DNA of 64,000 nucleotides, from contig NZ_JACCBZ010000003.1 of the NCBI RefSeq assembly GCF_013408825.1, positions 434,001 through 498,000 on the forward strand, written 5' to 3'. The position numbers and the translations under genes were made by a program. This DNA comes from Mucilaginibacter tundrae. GTDB lineage: Bacteria > Bacteroidota > Bacteroidia > Sphingobacteriales > Sphingobacteriaceae. The notes under the pieces are model-generated. The model searched no databases and was not told the origin of the DNA. It worked only from the letters and a program-made list of their open reading frames with translations. This document shows, piece by piece, positions 23,925-33,778 of the stretch. Within the stretch, counting starts at the first letter, position 1, and each line of letters opens with the position of its first letter.

Positions 23925-26906
23925 ATGCAAGGTAAAGGGGTTGTTAAATTTTTCGCCATATTGCTGGCGGTGGTGTGTTTGTACCAGCTTTCATTTACAT
24001 GGGTAACACGCAAAGTTGAAGGTGACGCAAAGGCATATGCTAAAGGTGACATACTTAAAGAAAAGGAATATTTGGATTCCATGTCCACTCTACCGGTATA
24101 TCCAATATTAGGTCACGATTACCAATATTGCAAAAATAACGAGTTAGCTTTAGGTCTCGACCTTGAAGGTGGTATGAGCGTTACTATGCAGATCTCATTA
24201 AAGGAACTGGTACAAAAATTATCAGACAATAATCCTGATCCTGCATTTAACCAGGCATTAAATACTGCTGAAGCTGATACTAAAACCAGTCAGAAGGATT
24301 TCATTTCGCTTTTTGTAAGTGAATACGAAAAATTAAACCCTAACGGCAAATTAGCAGCTATCTTCTCAACCAGAGACAACCAGTCGCACATTAAATTTGA
24401 TGCTTCAAATGCGGAGGTCCAAACTTATTTGGAAGATCAGGGTAAAGCAGCGGTTAAACAATCGTATACTGTTTTAAATACCCGTATCGATCAATTTGGC
24501 GTAACTTCTCCTAATATCCAGTTACAGGAAGGCACAAACCGTATCCTAATCGAATTGCCCGGTGTAAAAGATGAAGACCGTGTTCGTAAGCTGTTAAGTG
24601 GAACTGCTAAATTAGAGTTTTATCAAACTTTTGAAAACGGTCAGGCTTACCAGGTACTAGCAGGCGTAAACAAAATTTTAGCTGACACTAAAAAGTCTGC
24701 TCCGGCTGCCGACACAACGAAAGCACTTGCTGCAAATTCAACTGCTAAAACTGATACTGCCAAGACCGCTCCTGCTAAAGGCGGCTTATCTTTATTAAAT
24801 AAAGTTCAAAAAACTGCTGCTAAAGACACTTCGAACCTAGCAGGTAAAAGTAAGTTAGCTGAGCAAAATCCTTTATTCGCTATTCTTGCCCCTGTTACTT
24901 ACCAAGATCAAACTGGCCAGCAAAAACTTAGGCCGGGACCCACCGTCGGCTGGTGCGCTATAAAAGATACCGCCACTGTGGATGCTTATTTAAACAATCC
25001 AGCAGTAAAATCGGCTATCCCAAGCAACATGAAATTTTTATGGGGCGTAAAACCGATTGAAAAAACAAAAATATTTGAACTATACGCTATTAAATTAGTT
25101 GGTGCAGAGGGTGCTGTACTTACAGGCGATGTAATTAATGACGCCCGTGCAGATGTTGATCAAAAAGGCAGCCCTGATGTGGTAATGGACATGAATTCAC
25201 AAGGTGCGCAGAAATGGGCTACTGTTACACGTGAAGCCTCAGCTGATCCAAATAACAAACAAGCCATTGCTATTGTACTGGATAACAATGTTTATTCTGC
25301 TCCTACTGTTCAGGATGAAATCTCTGGTGGTACCTCTTCAATCTCTGGTAATTTCACTGTAGAAGATACAAAAGATTTAGCTAACATATTAAAAGCTGGT
25401 CGTTTACCTGCTCCAGCCCGTATAGTTGACGAAAGCGTAGTAGGCCCGTCATTAGGTCAGGAAGCTATCAACGCCGGTTTATTATCAGAGGGTTTAGGCC
25501 TGTTGGTTGTATTAATATTCATGGTTGCTTATTACAATCGTGCAGGTACCGTTGCAGTAGTTGCGGTAATCGTAAACATGTTCTTCCTGATGGGAGTACT
25601 TACAGGCTTGCATGCGGTATTAACCATGCCGGGTGTTGCTGGTATCGTGTTAACGTTAGGTATAGCGGTAGATGCTAACGTATTGATTTATGAGCGTGTC
25701 CGCGAGGAAATGGCTTTAGGTAAATCTGTTCGTATCTCAATAACCGATGGCTTTAAACATGCTTTATCATCTATTCTTGATTCAAATATCAGTACATTCT
25801 TAACTGGTTTAATATTATTCATATTCGGTTCAGGTCCTATTCAGGGTTTCGCAACTACCCTGATGATTGGTATCGTAACTTCATTATTCTGTTCATTATT
25901 AATCTCAAGGTTAATATTTGAGTGGATGCTTACTAAAGGCTGGGATATTAAATTCTCAAACCCATGGAGCTCACATACTTTCAAAAACGCCAACTACGCT
26001 TTCGTAAAAAACCGTTTCAAGTTTTACGCCTTCTCTGGTTTATTTATCATTGCCGGTTTAATATCTATGGCTACCCGCGGGTTTAACTATGGTGTTGATT
26101 TTGAAGGCGGCCGTACTTATGTTGTTCGCTTTGAAAACAAAAATGTAACTACCGAAGATGTACACAACGCGGTTGATGTAACATTGGGTCGTGGTACCGA
26201 AGTAAAAACCTTTGGGTCTGATATCAGTATCACTACAAACTATTTAATTGATGATACATCAGCAAACGCTGAGAATAAAGTAAAAAGCACTTTAATCTCA
26301 TCGTTAAATGCAGGTGCATCAACTCACATTGCTAAAGATGGTATTTTAAGCTCGCATAAAGTAAGCGCTACTATTGCCGATGAGCTGAAAAAATCAGCTA
26401 TCTGGACCGTAATATTCGCGATCTTAATTATATCAGCATACATTTTGGTAAGGTTCCGCAAATGGCAGTTCAGTTTAGGTGCGATGGTTGCAACCGCGCA
26501 TGACGCGTTGATGGTACTATCTTTCTTCTCTTTATTTAAGGATGTACTACCGTTCTCACTTGATATTGACCAGGCATTTATAGCGGCTATATTAACAGTT
26601 ATCGGCTACTCCATAAATGATACAGTGGTGGTGTTTGACAGGATACGTGAATTCCTTGAATTACACCACTCAAAAACTGATGACCCGAAAACAGTTATTA
26701 ACAACGCGATTAACAATACATTAAGCCGTACAGTTATTACCGCTTTAACAGTATTCTTCGTATTGGTAATATTATTCATATTCGGTGGTGACGTTATTAA
26801 AGGGTTCTCGTTCGCTTTATTGATTGGTGTATGTTTTGGTACATACTCGTCAATTTGTATAGCTACTCCGGTAATCGTGGACTTTGGAAAGAAAGACTTA
26901 AAATAA
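23925..26906 (+). CDS. secDF: Protein translocase SecDF, fused
   Basis: SecD and SecF use the proton gradient to help SecYEG release secreted proteins. Here they are one 993-residue polypeptide. SecD signatures are ALGLDLEGGMSVTMQI after an N-terminal membrane helix, TRIDQFGVTSPNIQ, ELPGVKDEDRVRKLL, VVGPSLGQEAINAG, and the TM4 region LGIAVDANVLIYERVREE. The SecF half starts near residue 690, with GVDFEGGRTYVV and GYSINDTVVVFDRIREF. An Ala/Lys/Thr-rich linker (about residues 250-305) interrupts the periplasmic P1 region. A strong terminator follows. Confidence 0.97.
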   Translation: MQGKGVVKFFAILLAVVCLYQLSFTWVTRKVEGDAKAYAKGDILKEKEYLDSMSTLPVYPILGHDYQYCKNNELALGLDLEGGMSVTMQISLKELVQKLSDNNPDPAFNQALNTAEADTKTSQKDFISLFVSEYEKLNPNGKLAAIFSTRDNQSHIKFDASNAEVQTYLEDQGKAAVKQSYTVLNTRIDQFGVTSPNIQLQEGTNRILIELPGVKDEDRVRKLLSGTAKLEFYQTFENGQAYQVLAGVNKILADTKKSAPAADTTKALAANSTAKTDTAKTAPAKGGLSLLNKVQKTAAKDTSNLAGKSKLAEQNPLFAILAPVTYQDQTGQQKLRPGPTVGWCAIKDTATVDAYLNNPAVKSAIPSNMKFLWGVKPIEKTKIFELYAIKLVGAEGAVLTGDVINDARADVDQKGSPDVVMDMNSQGAQKWATVTREASADPNNKQAIAIVLDNNVYSAPTVQDEISGGTSSISGNFTVEDTKDLANILKAGRLPAPARIVDESVVGPSLGQEAINAGLLSEGLGLLVVLIFMVAYYNRAGTVAVVAVIVNMFFLMGVLTGLHAVLTMPGVAGIVLTLGIAVDANVLIYERVREEMALGKSVRISITDGFKHALSSILDSNISTFLTGLILFIFGSGPIQGFATTLMIGIVTSLFCSLLISRLIFEWMLTKGWDIKFSNPWSSHTFKNANYAFVKNRFKFYAFSGLFIIAGLISMATRGFNYGVDFEGGRTYVVRFENKNVTTEDVHNAVDVTLGRGTEVKTFGSDISITTNYLIDDTSANAENKVKSTLISSLNAGASTHIAKDGILSSHKVSATIADELKKSAIWTVIFAILIISAYILVRFRKWQFSLGAMVATAHDALMVLSFFSLFKDVLPFSLDIDQAFIAAILTVIGYSINDTVVVFDRIREFLELHHSKTDDPKTVINNAINNTLSRTVITALTVFFVLVILFIFGGDVIKGFSFALLIGVCFGTYSSICIATPVIVDFGKKDLK

Positions 26907-26924
26907 TATAACAACACATATTTT

Positions 26925-26957
26925 AAAGGCTCCAAAGAACATTTGGAGCCTTTTTTG
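26925..26957 (+). terminator. Rho-independent terminator of secDF
   Basis: A perfect 12-bp stem (AAAGGCTCCAAA with its complement) with a 5-nt loop runs into a T run, 19 nt after the stop. Confidence 0.92.
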
Positions 26958-26988
26958 TTTATAAGATATTCTGATTTAATAGCGTATC

Positions 26989-28302
26989 ATGAACACTACA
27001 GACCAATCAAAATTCCCATTAGTTGTAATAGTTGGCGGAGGCTTTGGTGGGCTTGAGGTTGCCCGGAGGCTGGAGGATGCACCTGTAGAGGTATTAATGC
27101 TCGACAGGCATAATTATCACACCTTTCAACCATTGCTGTACCAGGTGGCATTAGGAAGCCTTGAATCAGAGTCTATAGCCTTCTCGCTCCGCAAAAACTT
27201 CGGCGGACAAAAGAATTTTCGCTTTCGCATTGCGGATGTACAGAAAGTGAATGCAGAAAAAAACACAATTGATACATCAATTGGCGAAATATCGTTTGAT
27301 TATTTAGTAATAGCAACCGGTTCAACTACAAATTTCTTCGGAAATAAAGATGTTGAACACTATGCCATGCCGATGAAATCAATTCCCGAGGCATTGAATC
27401 TTCGTTATTTGATCTTTCAGAATTTAGAAGAAGCGGTTCTAAAAAAAGTAAAAGAAGAACGGGCTCCATACCTGACTTTCGTTTTAGTGGGTGCCGGTCC
27501 TACCGGTGTTGAGCTTGCAGGAGCAATTGCTGAGTTTCGAAACCACGTAATGGAAAAGGATTATCCTGAGCTTAAAAAAGAAGAAGTAAAAATATATCTG
27601 GCTGATTTTCTACCTAAGGTTTTAGGCCCTTTTTCCGATCAAGCATCAAACGCAGCACATGAGTACCTGCAAAACCTTGGCGTCGAAATATTATTAAATG
27701 CAAAAGTAGAAGGCTATGACGGTCACCAAATAACTTTTGAAGGCGGCAAGGTGATTGAAACTAAGAATGTGATCTGGTCAGCCGGCGTAATGGGTGTAGT
27801 ACCGCAAGGTGTTGATAAAGATAAACTGGAGCGCGGTAACCGCATCCGCACAGATAACATTTGCCGTGTAGACGGATCAACCAACATATTCGCTATTGGC
27901 GATGTGGCGGCCATGATAACCCCTGAAACACCTAAAGGTCATCCCGGAGTAGCGCAGGTAGCCATACAAATGGGGGATAATGTGGGCAAGAATATTGTTC
28001 ATTTAGTAAATGGCGAACCGACAGAGCCATTTAGGTACAATGATAAAGGCTCATTAGCTACTATTGGTCGTAATAAAGCTGTTGCTGATTTAGGCAAGAT
28101 CAAATTCCAGGGATTTTTTGCCTGGTTAATATGGATCTTTGTCCACTTGTTTTCATTATTGGGTACACGAAACAAGTTTATTGTGTTTTTGAACTGGGTG
28201 GGCAATTACATGAACTACAATGGCGGTAGCAGGCTAATAATACGTAGATTTGTGCGCGGCGATGTTAAGGAAAATGCCGAAGAAGTAACCAAAAGTGAAT
28301 AA
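26989..28302 (+). CDS. ndh: Type II NADH:quinone oxidoreductase
   Basis: A 437-residue flavoprotein that passes electrons from NADH to quinone without pumping protons. The FAD-binding VVIVGGGFGGLEVARRL is at the N terminus, the NADH-binding FVLVGAGPTGVELAGAIAEF near residue 170, and the second FAD contact NIFAIGDVAAM near 305. AQVAIQMGDNVGKNI is the quinone-site signature of the family. The C-terminal amphipathic/hydrophobic stretch (about 375-420) would attach it to the inner membrane. It overlaps the next gene by 8 nt. Confidence 0.93.
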   Translation: MNTTDQSKFPLVVIVGGGFGGLEVARRLEDAPVEVLMLDRHNYHTFQPLLYQVALGSLESESIAFSLRKNFGGQKNFRFRIADVQKVNAEKNTIDTSIGEISFDYLVIATGSTTNFFGNKDVEHYAMPMKSIPEALNLRYLIFQNLEEAVLKKVKEERAPYLTFVLVGAGPTGVELAGAIAEFRNHVMEKDYPELKKEEVKIYLADFLPKVLGPFSDQASNAAHEYLQNLGVEILLNAKVEGYDGHQITFEGGKVIETKNVIWSAGVMGVVPQGVDKDKLERGNRIRTDNICRVDGSTNIFAIGDVAAMITPETPKGHPGVAQVAIQMGDNVGKNIVHLVNGEPTEPFRYNDKGSLATIGRNKAVADLGKIKFQGFFAWLIWIFVHLFSLLGTRNKFIVFLNWVGNYMNYNGGSRLIIRRFVRGDVKENAEEVTKSE

Positions 28303-29170
28303 ACCAACTGAACAAACTATAAAAATTACCGAGTGCCCGCGTGATGCCATGCAGGGTATTCACGAGTTTATACCTACTAATTTAAAAGCTGAATACATCA
28401 ATTTATTATTGCAAGTAGGCTTTGACACCATTGACTTTGGCAGTTTTGTATCGCCTAAAGCTATACCTCAAATGCGGGATACTGCCGAGGTATTAAAAAA
28501 GCTCGACCTAAGTACTACGCAATCCAAATTATTAGCTATTATAGCCAACTATCGCGGTGGTGAAGACGCGGCACAATATGATGAAATAACCTATTTAGGT
28601 TATCCATTTTCTATTTCCGAAACATTCCAGCAGCGGAATGCCAATACATCAATAGATGATGCCTTTGATACCGTTAAACTCATCAATGAGCTTTGTTCTG
28701 TAAATAATAAGGAATTGCTGGTTTATTTATCAATGGGTTTTGGCAATCCTTATGGCGATGAATGGAATATTGAGATCGTACAGAAATGGACAGAAAAATT
28801 AGTTAATGAAGGTATTAATATCATTGCCTTATCAGATACTGTTGGGGTGGCAACACCCTTGCAAATCAGCGAAATTTATCCGGCCTTATGTAATACCTTC
28901 CCCAATACCGAATTTGGTTTGCATCTGCATGCCACTCCTGACAATTGGCGGCCTAAGATTGATGCAGCTTATTTAAGCGATTGTAAACGCTTCGACGCTG
29001 CACTTAAAGGATATGGTGGTTGCCCAATGGCCAAAGACGAGCTTACAGGCAACATCGCAACTGAAAACCTAATATCATATCTCCAATCAAAAAACGAGGT
29101 CTTGGGGCTTAATTTAGATAAATTTGGCGAAGCAATGGCTTTTGCGGATCGTGTTTTTAGCTATGCTTAG
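28295..29170 (+). CDS. Hydroxymethylglutaryl-CoA lyase family protein
   Basis: A 291-residue TIM-barrel enzyme of the HMGL-like family; the classic member splits HMG-CoA to acetoacetate and acetyl-CoA at the end of leucine breakdown. Seen: ITECPRDAMQG (usually RDGLQ), VGFDTIDFGSFVSPKAIPQM, LVYLSMGFGNPYGDEW, ALSDTVGVATPLQI, the metal-binding FGLHLHATPDNW, and GGCPMAKDELTGNIATEN. Translation probably begins at GTG 28295, inside the end of ndh. A leucine dehydrogenase lies 14 kb away, which fits leucine catabolism. Confidence 0.9.
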   Translation: MNKPTEQTIKITECPRDAMQGIHEFIPTNLKAEYINLLLQVGFDTIDFGSFVSPKAIPQMRDTAEVLKKLDLSTTQSKLLAIIANYRGGEDAAQYDEITYLGYPFSISETFQQRNANTSIDDAFDTVKLINELCSVNNKELLVYLSMGFGNPYGDEWNIEIVQKWTEKLVNEGINIIALSDTVGVATPLQISEIYPALCNTFPNTEFGLHLHATPDNWRPKIDAAYLSDCKRFDAALKGYGGCPMAKDELTGNIATENLISYLQSKNEVLGLNLDKFGEAMAFADRVFSYA

Positions 29171-29234
29171 AATTAACATAAATTAACACTGGATTCTGTT
29201 TATCATTCATAGCTTTATTAAATAAATACCATTC

Positions 29235-29819
29235 ATGAAAAAGGCGATATTTATCCTGGTGATTCTTTTTGCTTTCAGCAAATGCTTTGCCCAGGGTACA
29301 GGTTATTCGCTGCCACTACCTGAAAAATGGAAATCGGAGACGATACCTTTCCCTATCGATTTTGCACCAAGCATCCCTTACCAGGGCATCGAAGAGATCC
29401 GCTTTACACCCGGGTGGGGTGATGCTAACAGTAATGATTACTGGGGCTATACCTTCCTGTGGTTTGTTGACGGCACACCGCAAATAAATACCGGGCTGTT
29501 AAATGTGTATCTGACAACCTATTTTGATGGTCTCTATCACAGTAACAATAAATCATCTCCAGATAGCACTGGCTTCACCAAAACAACTATTGAAAAGATT
29601 GCAACCGCTACCGGGGATCAGGAAACTTATTCAGGGAAAATATCAACTCTTAACTTTTTAACAAAAAAACCGATTATTTTTTTCATAACAGTCCATATTC
29701 AAAACTATAGCGTTGCCAAATCATCAGCCTTGTTCTTTGAGATCTCACCTAAACCTTATGAAAACCCGGTATGGCAAGAATTAGATAACATTGTACAAGG
29801 TTTTCAAATACAACAATAA
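29235..29819 (+). CDS. Secreted protein of unknown function
   Basis: A 194-residue protein with a clear type I signal peptide (KKAIFILVILFAFSKCFAQG, cleavage likely after CFA or AQG), so it is probably periplasmic. The mature part is rich in Trp, Tyr, Pro and Ser and has no domain that I recognise. It resembles small Bacteroidota hypothetical proteins with alternating beta-strand character. It stands alone between the lyase and a GNAT gene read from the other strand. Confidence 0.75.
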   Translation: MKKAIFILVILFAFSKCFAQGTGYSLPLPEKWKSETIPFPIDFAPSIPYQGIEEIRFTPGWGDANSNDYWGYTFLWFVDGTPQINTGLLNVYLTTYFDGLYHSNNKSSPDSTGFTKTTIEKIATATGDQETYSGKISTLNFLTKKPIIFFITVHIQNYSVAKSSALFFEISPKPYENPVWQELDNIVQGFQIQQ

Positions 29820-29828
29820 TTGGGCTTA

Positions 29829-30251
29829 TCACTTCACCATTTTATAATGCCTTATACCAGCTTCGGTAAACTCCAAACCTTCTTTTACAAAGCCGAATTT
29901 TTCATACAAAGTCACGGCATCAATCTGTGAATTTAGATAAACGTATTCAGCATCCTTTGGCAAGTCATTCAAAACAGTTTTCACCATTTGTTGCCCTACA
30001 CCCATTCCTCTAAAAGTATTTAGTACAGCAAAACGTTCCAGTTTATAACCATTTTCGGTTTTTCGCCAGCGGCAGGCACCGGCAGGTACGCCGTTTACCT
30101 TAGCTAAAAAGTGTGTTGATTCTTCCTCATTAGCCCGTTCCAACTCAGCAGGGCAATTTTGTCCTTCCACAAAAACTTCGTAGCGTATCGCGTGGACTAT
30201 CTTCAGATTTTCAACGTCAATTACTTTATTTACTTCTATCTTCCTATCCAT
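29829..30251 (-). CDS. GNAT-family N-acetyltransferase
   Basis: A 140-residue acetyltransferase using acetyl-CoA; the substrate is unknown. Motif A is RFAVLNTFRGMGVGQQMV, preceded by the beta-strand region GACRWRKTENGYKLE and followed by the YLNSQIDAVTLYEKFGFV motif B. An N-terminal EGQNCPAELERANEEE fits the ElaA/YjcF-like branch. The ATG at 30251 is preferred to the TTG at 30257. It is downstream of fbaA but separated from it by a strong terminator. Confidence 0.88.
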   Translation of the reverse strand: MDRKIEVNKVIDVENLKIVHAIRYEVFVEGQNCPAELERANEEESTHFLAKVNGVPAGACRWRKTENGYKLERFAVLNTFRGMGVGQQMVKTVLNDLPKDAEYVYLNSQIDAVTLYEKFGFVKEGLEFTEAGIRHYKMVK

Positions 30252-30260
30252 TGTCAATTA

Positions 30261-30297
30261 AAAGAAAAAGCGCTAATGTTTATCACATTAGCGCTTT
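30261..30297 (-). terminator. Rho-independent terminator of fbaA
   Basis: A 13-bp perfect stem with a 5-nt loop (stem built on AAAGCGCTAATGT) is followed on the minus strand by a T-rich run. It lies 20 nt after the fbaA stop. Confidence 0.88.
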
Positions 30298-30316
30298 CAA
30301 ATATACTTATCAGCAA

Positions 30317-31396
30317 TTATAATTTGCTGGTAGCGTCGATACAATTTAAATCAGCGAACGCTTCAGTAAGCCTTTTTACAAAGTTCTCTTCGCCTTTACG
30401 TAACCATACGCGTGGATCATAGTATTTTTTGTTTGGAGAATCCTCACCTGTCGGGTTACCAATCTGCGTTTGTAGGTAGCCTTCGTTAGCTTGATAGAAA
30501 TCTTTAATACCTTCCCAGTATGCCCATTGCATATCGGTATCAATATTCATTTTGATAGCACCATAAGATATAGCCTCACGAATTTCTTCCTGTGTTGAAC
30601 CTGATCCGCCGTGGAATACAAAGTTGATTGGTTTTTCAGCAGTAAGATTAAATTTCTTTTTCACATACTCCTGTGAGTTATGTAAAATAACCGGTTGTAA
30701 CTTAACATTGCCCGGTTTGTATACACCATGTACGTTACCAAAAGCAGCCGCAACTGTAAAACGAGGACTTACTTTAGATAATTCTTCGTATGAATAAGCA
30801 ACGTCCTCAGGCTGAGTGTATAAACGTGAGCTATCAACATCAGAGTTGTCAACACCGTCTTCTTCACCGCCGGTTACACCTAATTCAATTTCTAAGGTCA
30901 TACCTAATTTAGCCATACGGGCTAAGTATTTAGCAGATATTTCAATATTTTCTTCAATTGGCTCTTCAGAAAGATCCAACATATGTGATGAAAACAATGG
31001 TTTGCCTGTTTTAGCGAAGAATTTTTCGCCTGCATCTAACAAACCGTCTATCCAAGGTAATAATTTTTTAGCGCAATGATCAGTGTGTAATATTACAGCA
31101 ATACCATAATGCTCAGCCAATAAATGCACATGCTCAGCTGCTGATGTAGCACCTAATATACAAGCCTGCAATTTTGAGTTATCTAATGATTTACCTGCAT
31201 AAAATTGAGCTCCACCGTGCGACAATTGAATAATAACGGGTGATTTAACTGCAGCTGCAGTTTCCATTACAGCGTTTATAGTGTTTGTACCTATAACGTT
31301 AACAGCTGGCAATGCAAATTGGTGCTTTTTAGCTGCTTCAAATAGCTCCTGCACCTGATCTCCGTGCAATACGCCTTTATAATTTTTTAAGTCCAT
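30317..31396 (-). CDS. fbaA: Class II fructose-bisphosphate aldolase
   Basis: This zinc-dependent aldolase interconverts fructose-1,6-bisphosphate with dihydroxyacetone phosphate and glyceraldehyde-3-phosphate. The 359-residue length equals that of E. coli FbaA. Landmarks are QFALPAVNVIGTNTINAVME, the zinc ligand histidines in VILHTDHCAKKLLPWID, EIELGVTGGEEDGVDN, FGNVHGVYKPGNVKL, VFHGGSGSTQEEI, and KMNIDTDMQWA. It stands alone, divergent from accD over a 252-nt gap that I could not resolve into clear promoters. Confidence 0.97.
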   Translation of the reverse strand: MDLKNYKGVLHGDQVQELFEAAKKHQFALPAVNVIGTNTINAVMETAAAVKSPVIIQLSHGGAQFYAGKSLDNSKLQACILGATSAAEHVHLLAEHYGIAVILHTDHCAKKLLPWIDGLLDAGEKFFAKTGKPLFSSHMLDLSEEPIEENIEISAKYLARMAKLGMTLEIELGVTGGEEDGVDNSDVDSSRLYTQPEDVAYSYEELSKVSPRFTVAAAFGNVHGVYKPGNVKLQPVILHNSQEYVKKKFNLTAEKPINFVFHGGSGSTQEEIREAISYGAIKMNIDTDMQWAYWEGIKDFYQANEGYLQTQIGNPTGEDSPNKKYYDPRVWLRKGEENFVKRLTEAFADLNCIDATSKL

Positions 31397-31648
31397 TTAC
31401 TTTGTTTTGGGCCTCGAAGTTATAAAAATTTTGAATATACGGTATCGATTTTTTAGATATAGGCACTTCAATATTAGATTTTTGAGTCAAAATTGATAAA
31501 AACTATAGAATTAAGCTATATTTTATCCCAAACGTGGTTTTTCTGCTAAAAACTCTCCAATTTCTGCTCGGGATGTAAATTATCAAAAATCCTATATCTA
31601 AATAAAAATTCGTTTCTTTGCATCATATTGAAAGAGCTTGATATTGAT

Positions 31649-32494
31649 ATGGCCTGGTTTAAACGCGAGATAAAAGGAATAATTACGACCACTGAAGAAA
31701 AGAAGGAAGCACCGGACGGGATATGGAATAAATGCCCTGAATGTAAAAAACCACTTCACTATTCTGAGCAGGTTGAAAATCAATACGTTTGTCATTATTG
31801 CGGTTATCATTTAAGAATAGGATCAAAGGAATATTTCTCCATCCTGTTTGATAATAATGAGTTTACTGAACTGTTTAACAACCTTCAATCCGGCGATCCG
31901 CTGCAGTTTGAAGATACCAAAAAATATACCGACAGGATTAAAGAAACCATCAAGAAAACCGGTTTGAAGGATGCTATACGCTCTGGAACCGGAAAAATGA
32001 ATGGCCAGGACCTGGTTATTGCGTGCATGGATTTCAACTTCATCGGTGGTTCAATGGGATCAGTTGTTGGTGAAAAGATCGCAAGATCTATCGATTACAG
32101 TATTGCCAATAAAATTCCGTTTTTGATGATCTCAAAATCAGGTGGTGCGCGTATGATGGAAGCAGCCTATTCGCTTATGCAAATGGCTAAAACGTCAGCT
32201 AAGTTAGCCCTATTATCGCAAGCTAAAATACCTTACATATCCTTATTAACCGATCCTACTACTGGTGGTGTAACTGCATCGTATGCGATGCTGGGCGATA
32301 TTAACATTGCAGAACCAGGTTCATTAATTGGATTTGCCGGCCCGCGTGTTATTAAGGAAACGATTAAAAAAGATCTACCTAAAGGATTCCAAACTGCCGA
32401 ATTTGTACAGGAACATGGCTTTTTAGATTTTATAGTAGACAGAAGAGAAATGAAAGAGAAGTTATCATCATTCTTAAAAATGATAGCTGCCTAA
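31649..32494 (+). CDS. accD: Acetyl-CoA carboxylase carboxyltransferase subunit beta
   Basis: AccD with AccA transfers the carboxyl group from biotin to acetyl-CoA, the first step of fatty-acid synthesis. The 281-residue protein begins [11 protein letters not shown]; an upstream TTG at 31628 is rejected. A four-cysteine zinc ribbon (CPECKK, then CHYCGYH about 20 residues later) is followed by the crotonase-like core with [57 protein letters not shown] and [13 protein letters not shown] strong terminator follows. accA is not in the window. Confidence 0.96.
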   Translation: MAWFKREIKGIITTTEEKKEAPDGIWNKCPECKKPLHYSEQVENQYVCHYCGYHLRIGSKEYFSILFDNNEFTELFNNLQSGDPLQFEDTKKYTDRIKETIKKTGLKDAIRSGTGKMNGQDLVIACMDFNFIGGSMGSVVGEKIARSIDYSIANKIPFLMISKSGGARMMEAAYSLMQMAKTSAKLALLSQAKIPYISLLTDPTTGGVTASYAMLGDINIAEPGSLIGFAGPRVIKETIKKDLPKGFQTAEFVQEHGFLDFIVDRREMKEKLSSFLKMIAA

Positions 32495-32509
32495 AAATAT
32501 CATCCAACG

Positions 32510-32544
32510 AAAGAGGCTGTCCTTACCAGGACAGCCTCTTTTGT
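32510..32544 (+). terminator. Rho-independent terminator of accD
   Basis: A 13-bp perfect stem (AAAGAGGCTGTCC with its complement) with a 6-nt loop ends in a T-rich stretch, 16 nt after the accD stop. Confidence 0.9.
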
Positions 32545-32616
32545 TTAAAGGAATCTTTAGTTTTAAAACTAAACTTCATTAAATAATTATTGTTAAGAAA
32601 TTAAAAGATAGAAATT

Positions 32617-33012
32617 ATGGAAATTAAACGCAGCGGTTCACAACCGTCAGGGAAAGGGCTGGCCGAATATTTTACCGGAACAGTTAGAATAGATCCGCTT
32701 TTTAGTCCGCCTGATCCGGCGCGTGTAGCCATGGCGTTAGTAACTTTTGAGCCAGGAGCACGTACTGCATGGCATACCCACCCACTCGGCCAAACATTAA
32801 TAGTTACAGCCGGCAGTGGTTGGGTTCAGCGCGAAGGTGGGCCGATAGAACAGATCCGCCAGGGAGATATTGTATGGTTCGCGCCCGATGAGAAACATTG
32901 GCACGGCGCAACAACAACCACCGCAATGAGCCACATAGCTATTCAGGAAAAGCTTAACGGTTCGCCTGTTGATTGGATGGAACATGTAACCAATGAACAA
33001 TACGGTAAATGA
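32617..33012 (+). CDS. Cupin-domain protein, (R)-mandelonitrile-lyase-like
   Basis: A 131-residue single cupin barrel. Metal-binding histidines are visible in [16 protein letters not shown] and in [11 protein letters not shown], with [15 protein letters not shown] as cupin motif 2. The overall pattern ([16 protein letters not shown] at the N terminus, MSHIAIQE near the end) matches small cupins named after hydroxynitrile lyases, though most members have no proven activity. It stands alone between two terminator-like hairpins. Confidence 0.85.
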   Translation: MEIKRSGSQPSGKGLAEYFTGTVRIDPLFSPPDPARVAMALVTFEPGARTAWHTHPLGQTLIVTAGSGWVQREGGPIEQIRQGDIVWFAPDEKHWHGATTTTAMSHIAIQEKLNGSPVDWMEHVTNEQYGK

Positions 33013-33017
33013 AAACA

Positions 33018-33047
33018 AAAAGGCCCTGATTTTTCAGAGCCTTTTCT
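33018..33047 (+). terminator. Terminator-like hairpin after the cupin gene
   Basis: A 12-position stem with one mismatch (AAAAGGCCCTGA against TCAGAGCCTTTT) closes a 4-nt loop and ends in T-rich sequence, starting 6 nt after the stop. Confidence 0.7.
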
Positions 33048-33098
33048 ATTACCAGTGTTGTAAGCAAATGGAATATTTAATCCCGGTTTAGCCGGTAA

Positions 33099-33299
33099 CT
33101 ATAACATAGGTTTTCGAGGGCTTTTACCAGCAGACTTGTCAGCATGCTTCTTACGTAATGCCCTTAATGTGCTTGCGCCATTATCAAAACCATCTTCGGA
33201 GCCTATACTTCCCGAGCTTATCTCGTTACTATAGTTGTTGCTGTGGATTGGTTCTTTTATTTCGCGATTATTTCCCGCGGCTGTGTTTTCGCTTTTCAT
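33099..33299 (-). CDS. Small hydrophilic protein of unknown function
   Basis: A 66-residue product rich in Asn, Ser, Glu and Lys, likely disordered, ending with a basic tail (RALRKKHADKSAGKSPRKPML). No domain is recognised. It starts 2 nt after the stop of the next gene upstream on the same strand, so the two are almost certainly co-expressed. The tight spacing and lack of a competing frame support it as real. It could be a DNA- or RNA-associated small protein, but that is speculation. Confidence 0.6.
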   Translation of the reverse strand: MKSENTAAGNNREIKEPIHSNNYSNEISSGSIGSEDGFDNGASTLRALRKKHADKSAGKSPRKPML

Positions 33300-33301
33300 A
33301 A

Positions 33302-33571
33302 TTATAAATTATTTTCTGTTCCTGGTTCATGGCCTACCATACGGCCTGTTGTACGGCCATTAGGGCGGCTAACAAAATCTGTTTCTGCCGGGCCTACTGA
33401 TGGAAACTCTCTCTTTTCAGGTGGAGTAACATCATTTTTTTCACTATAAGATGTGTCGCTCCCCTGTGATGGTTCAGAGAACTCATTCTCATGCGGAAAC
33501 TCTACTTTTTCTTCTTCCGGCTGATTTTTTTCAGGGAACTTGTTCGGATCTTTATCTTTATAATCTTCCAT
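33302..33571 (-). CDS. Small acidic protein of unknown function
   Basis: An 89-residue acidic, Pro/Glu/Ser-rich, probably disordered protein. The C-terminal part (RPNGRTTGRMVGHEPGTE) is the only ordered-looking motif and seems familiar from small Bacteroidota hypothetical proteins. A 7-bp dyad, AGATGTA with its complement around TTTGG (33589-33607), lies just upstream and could be a control site. It forms a two-gene unit with the 66-residue gene downstream. Confidence 0.65.
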   Translation of the reverse strand: MEDYKDKDPNKFPEKNQPEEEKVEFPHENEFSEPSQGSDTSYSEKNDVTPPEKREFPSVGPAETDFVSRPNGRTTGRMVGHEPGTENNL

Positions 33572-33778
33572 GATTGATATTTTTATGCAGATGTATTTGG
33601 TACATCTACGCTTTCATAACTTAATTATTAATTGATACTTAGTTAAAAGCCATTATCATGCCAATAAATTAAAAATAACATGAAAACACGATCTCAATAC
33701 ACTAAGGCCCCTATCGTCCAATAAGTTATAATTGCATTTTATAAACCCGGAATGATTAATATTAAGATTACTGTACCA

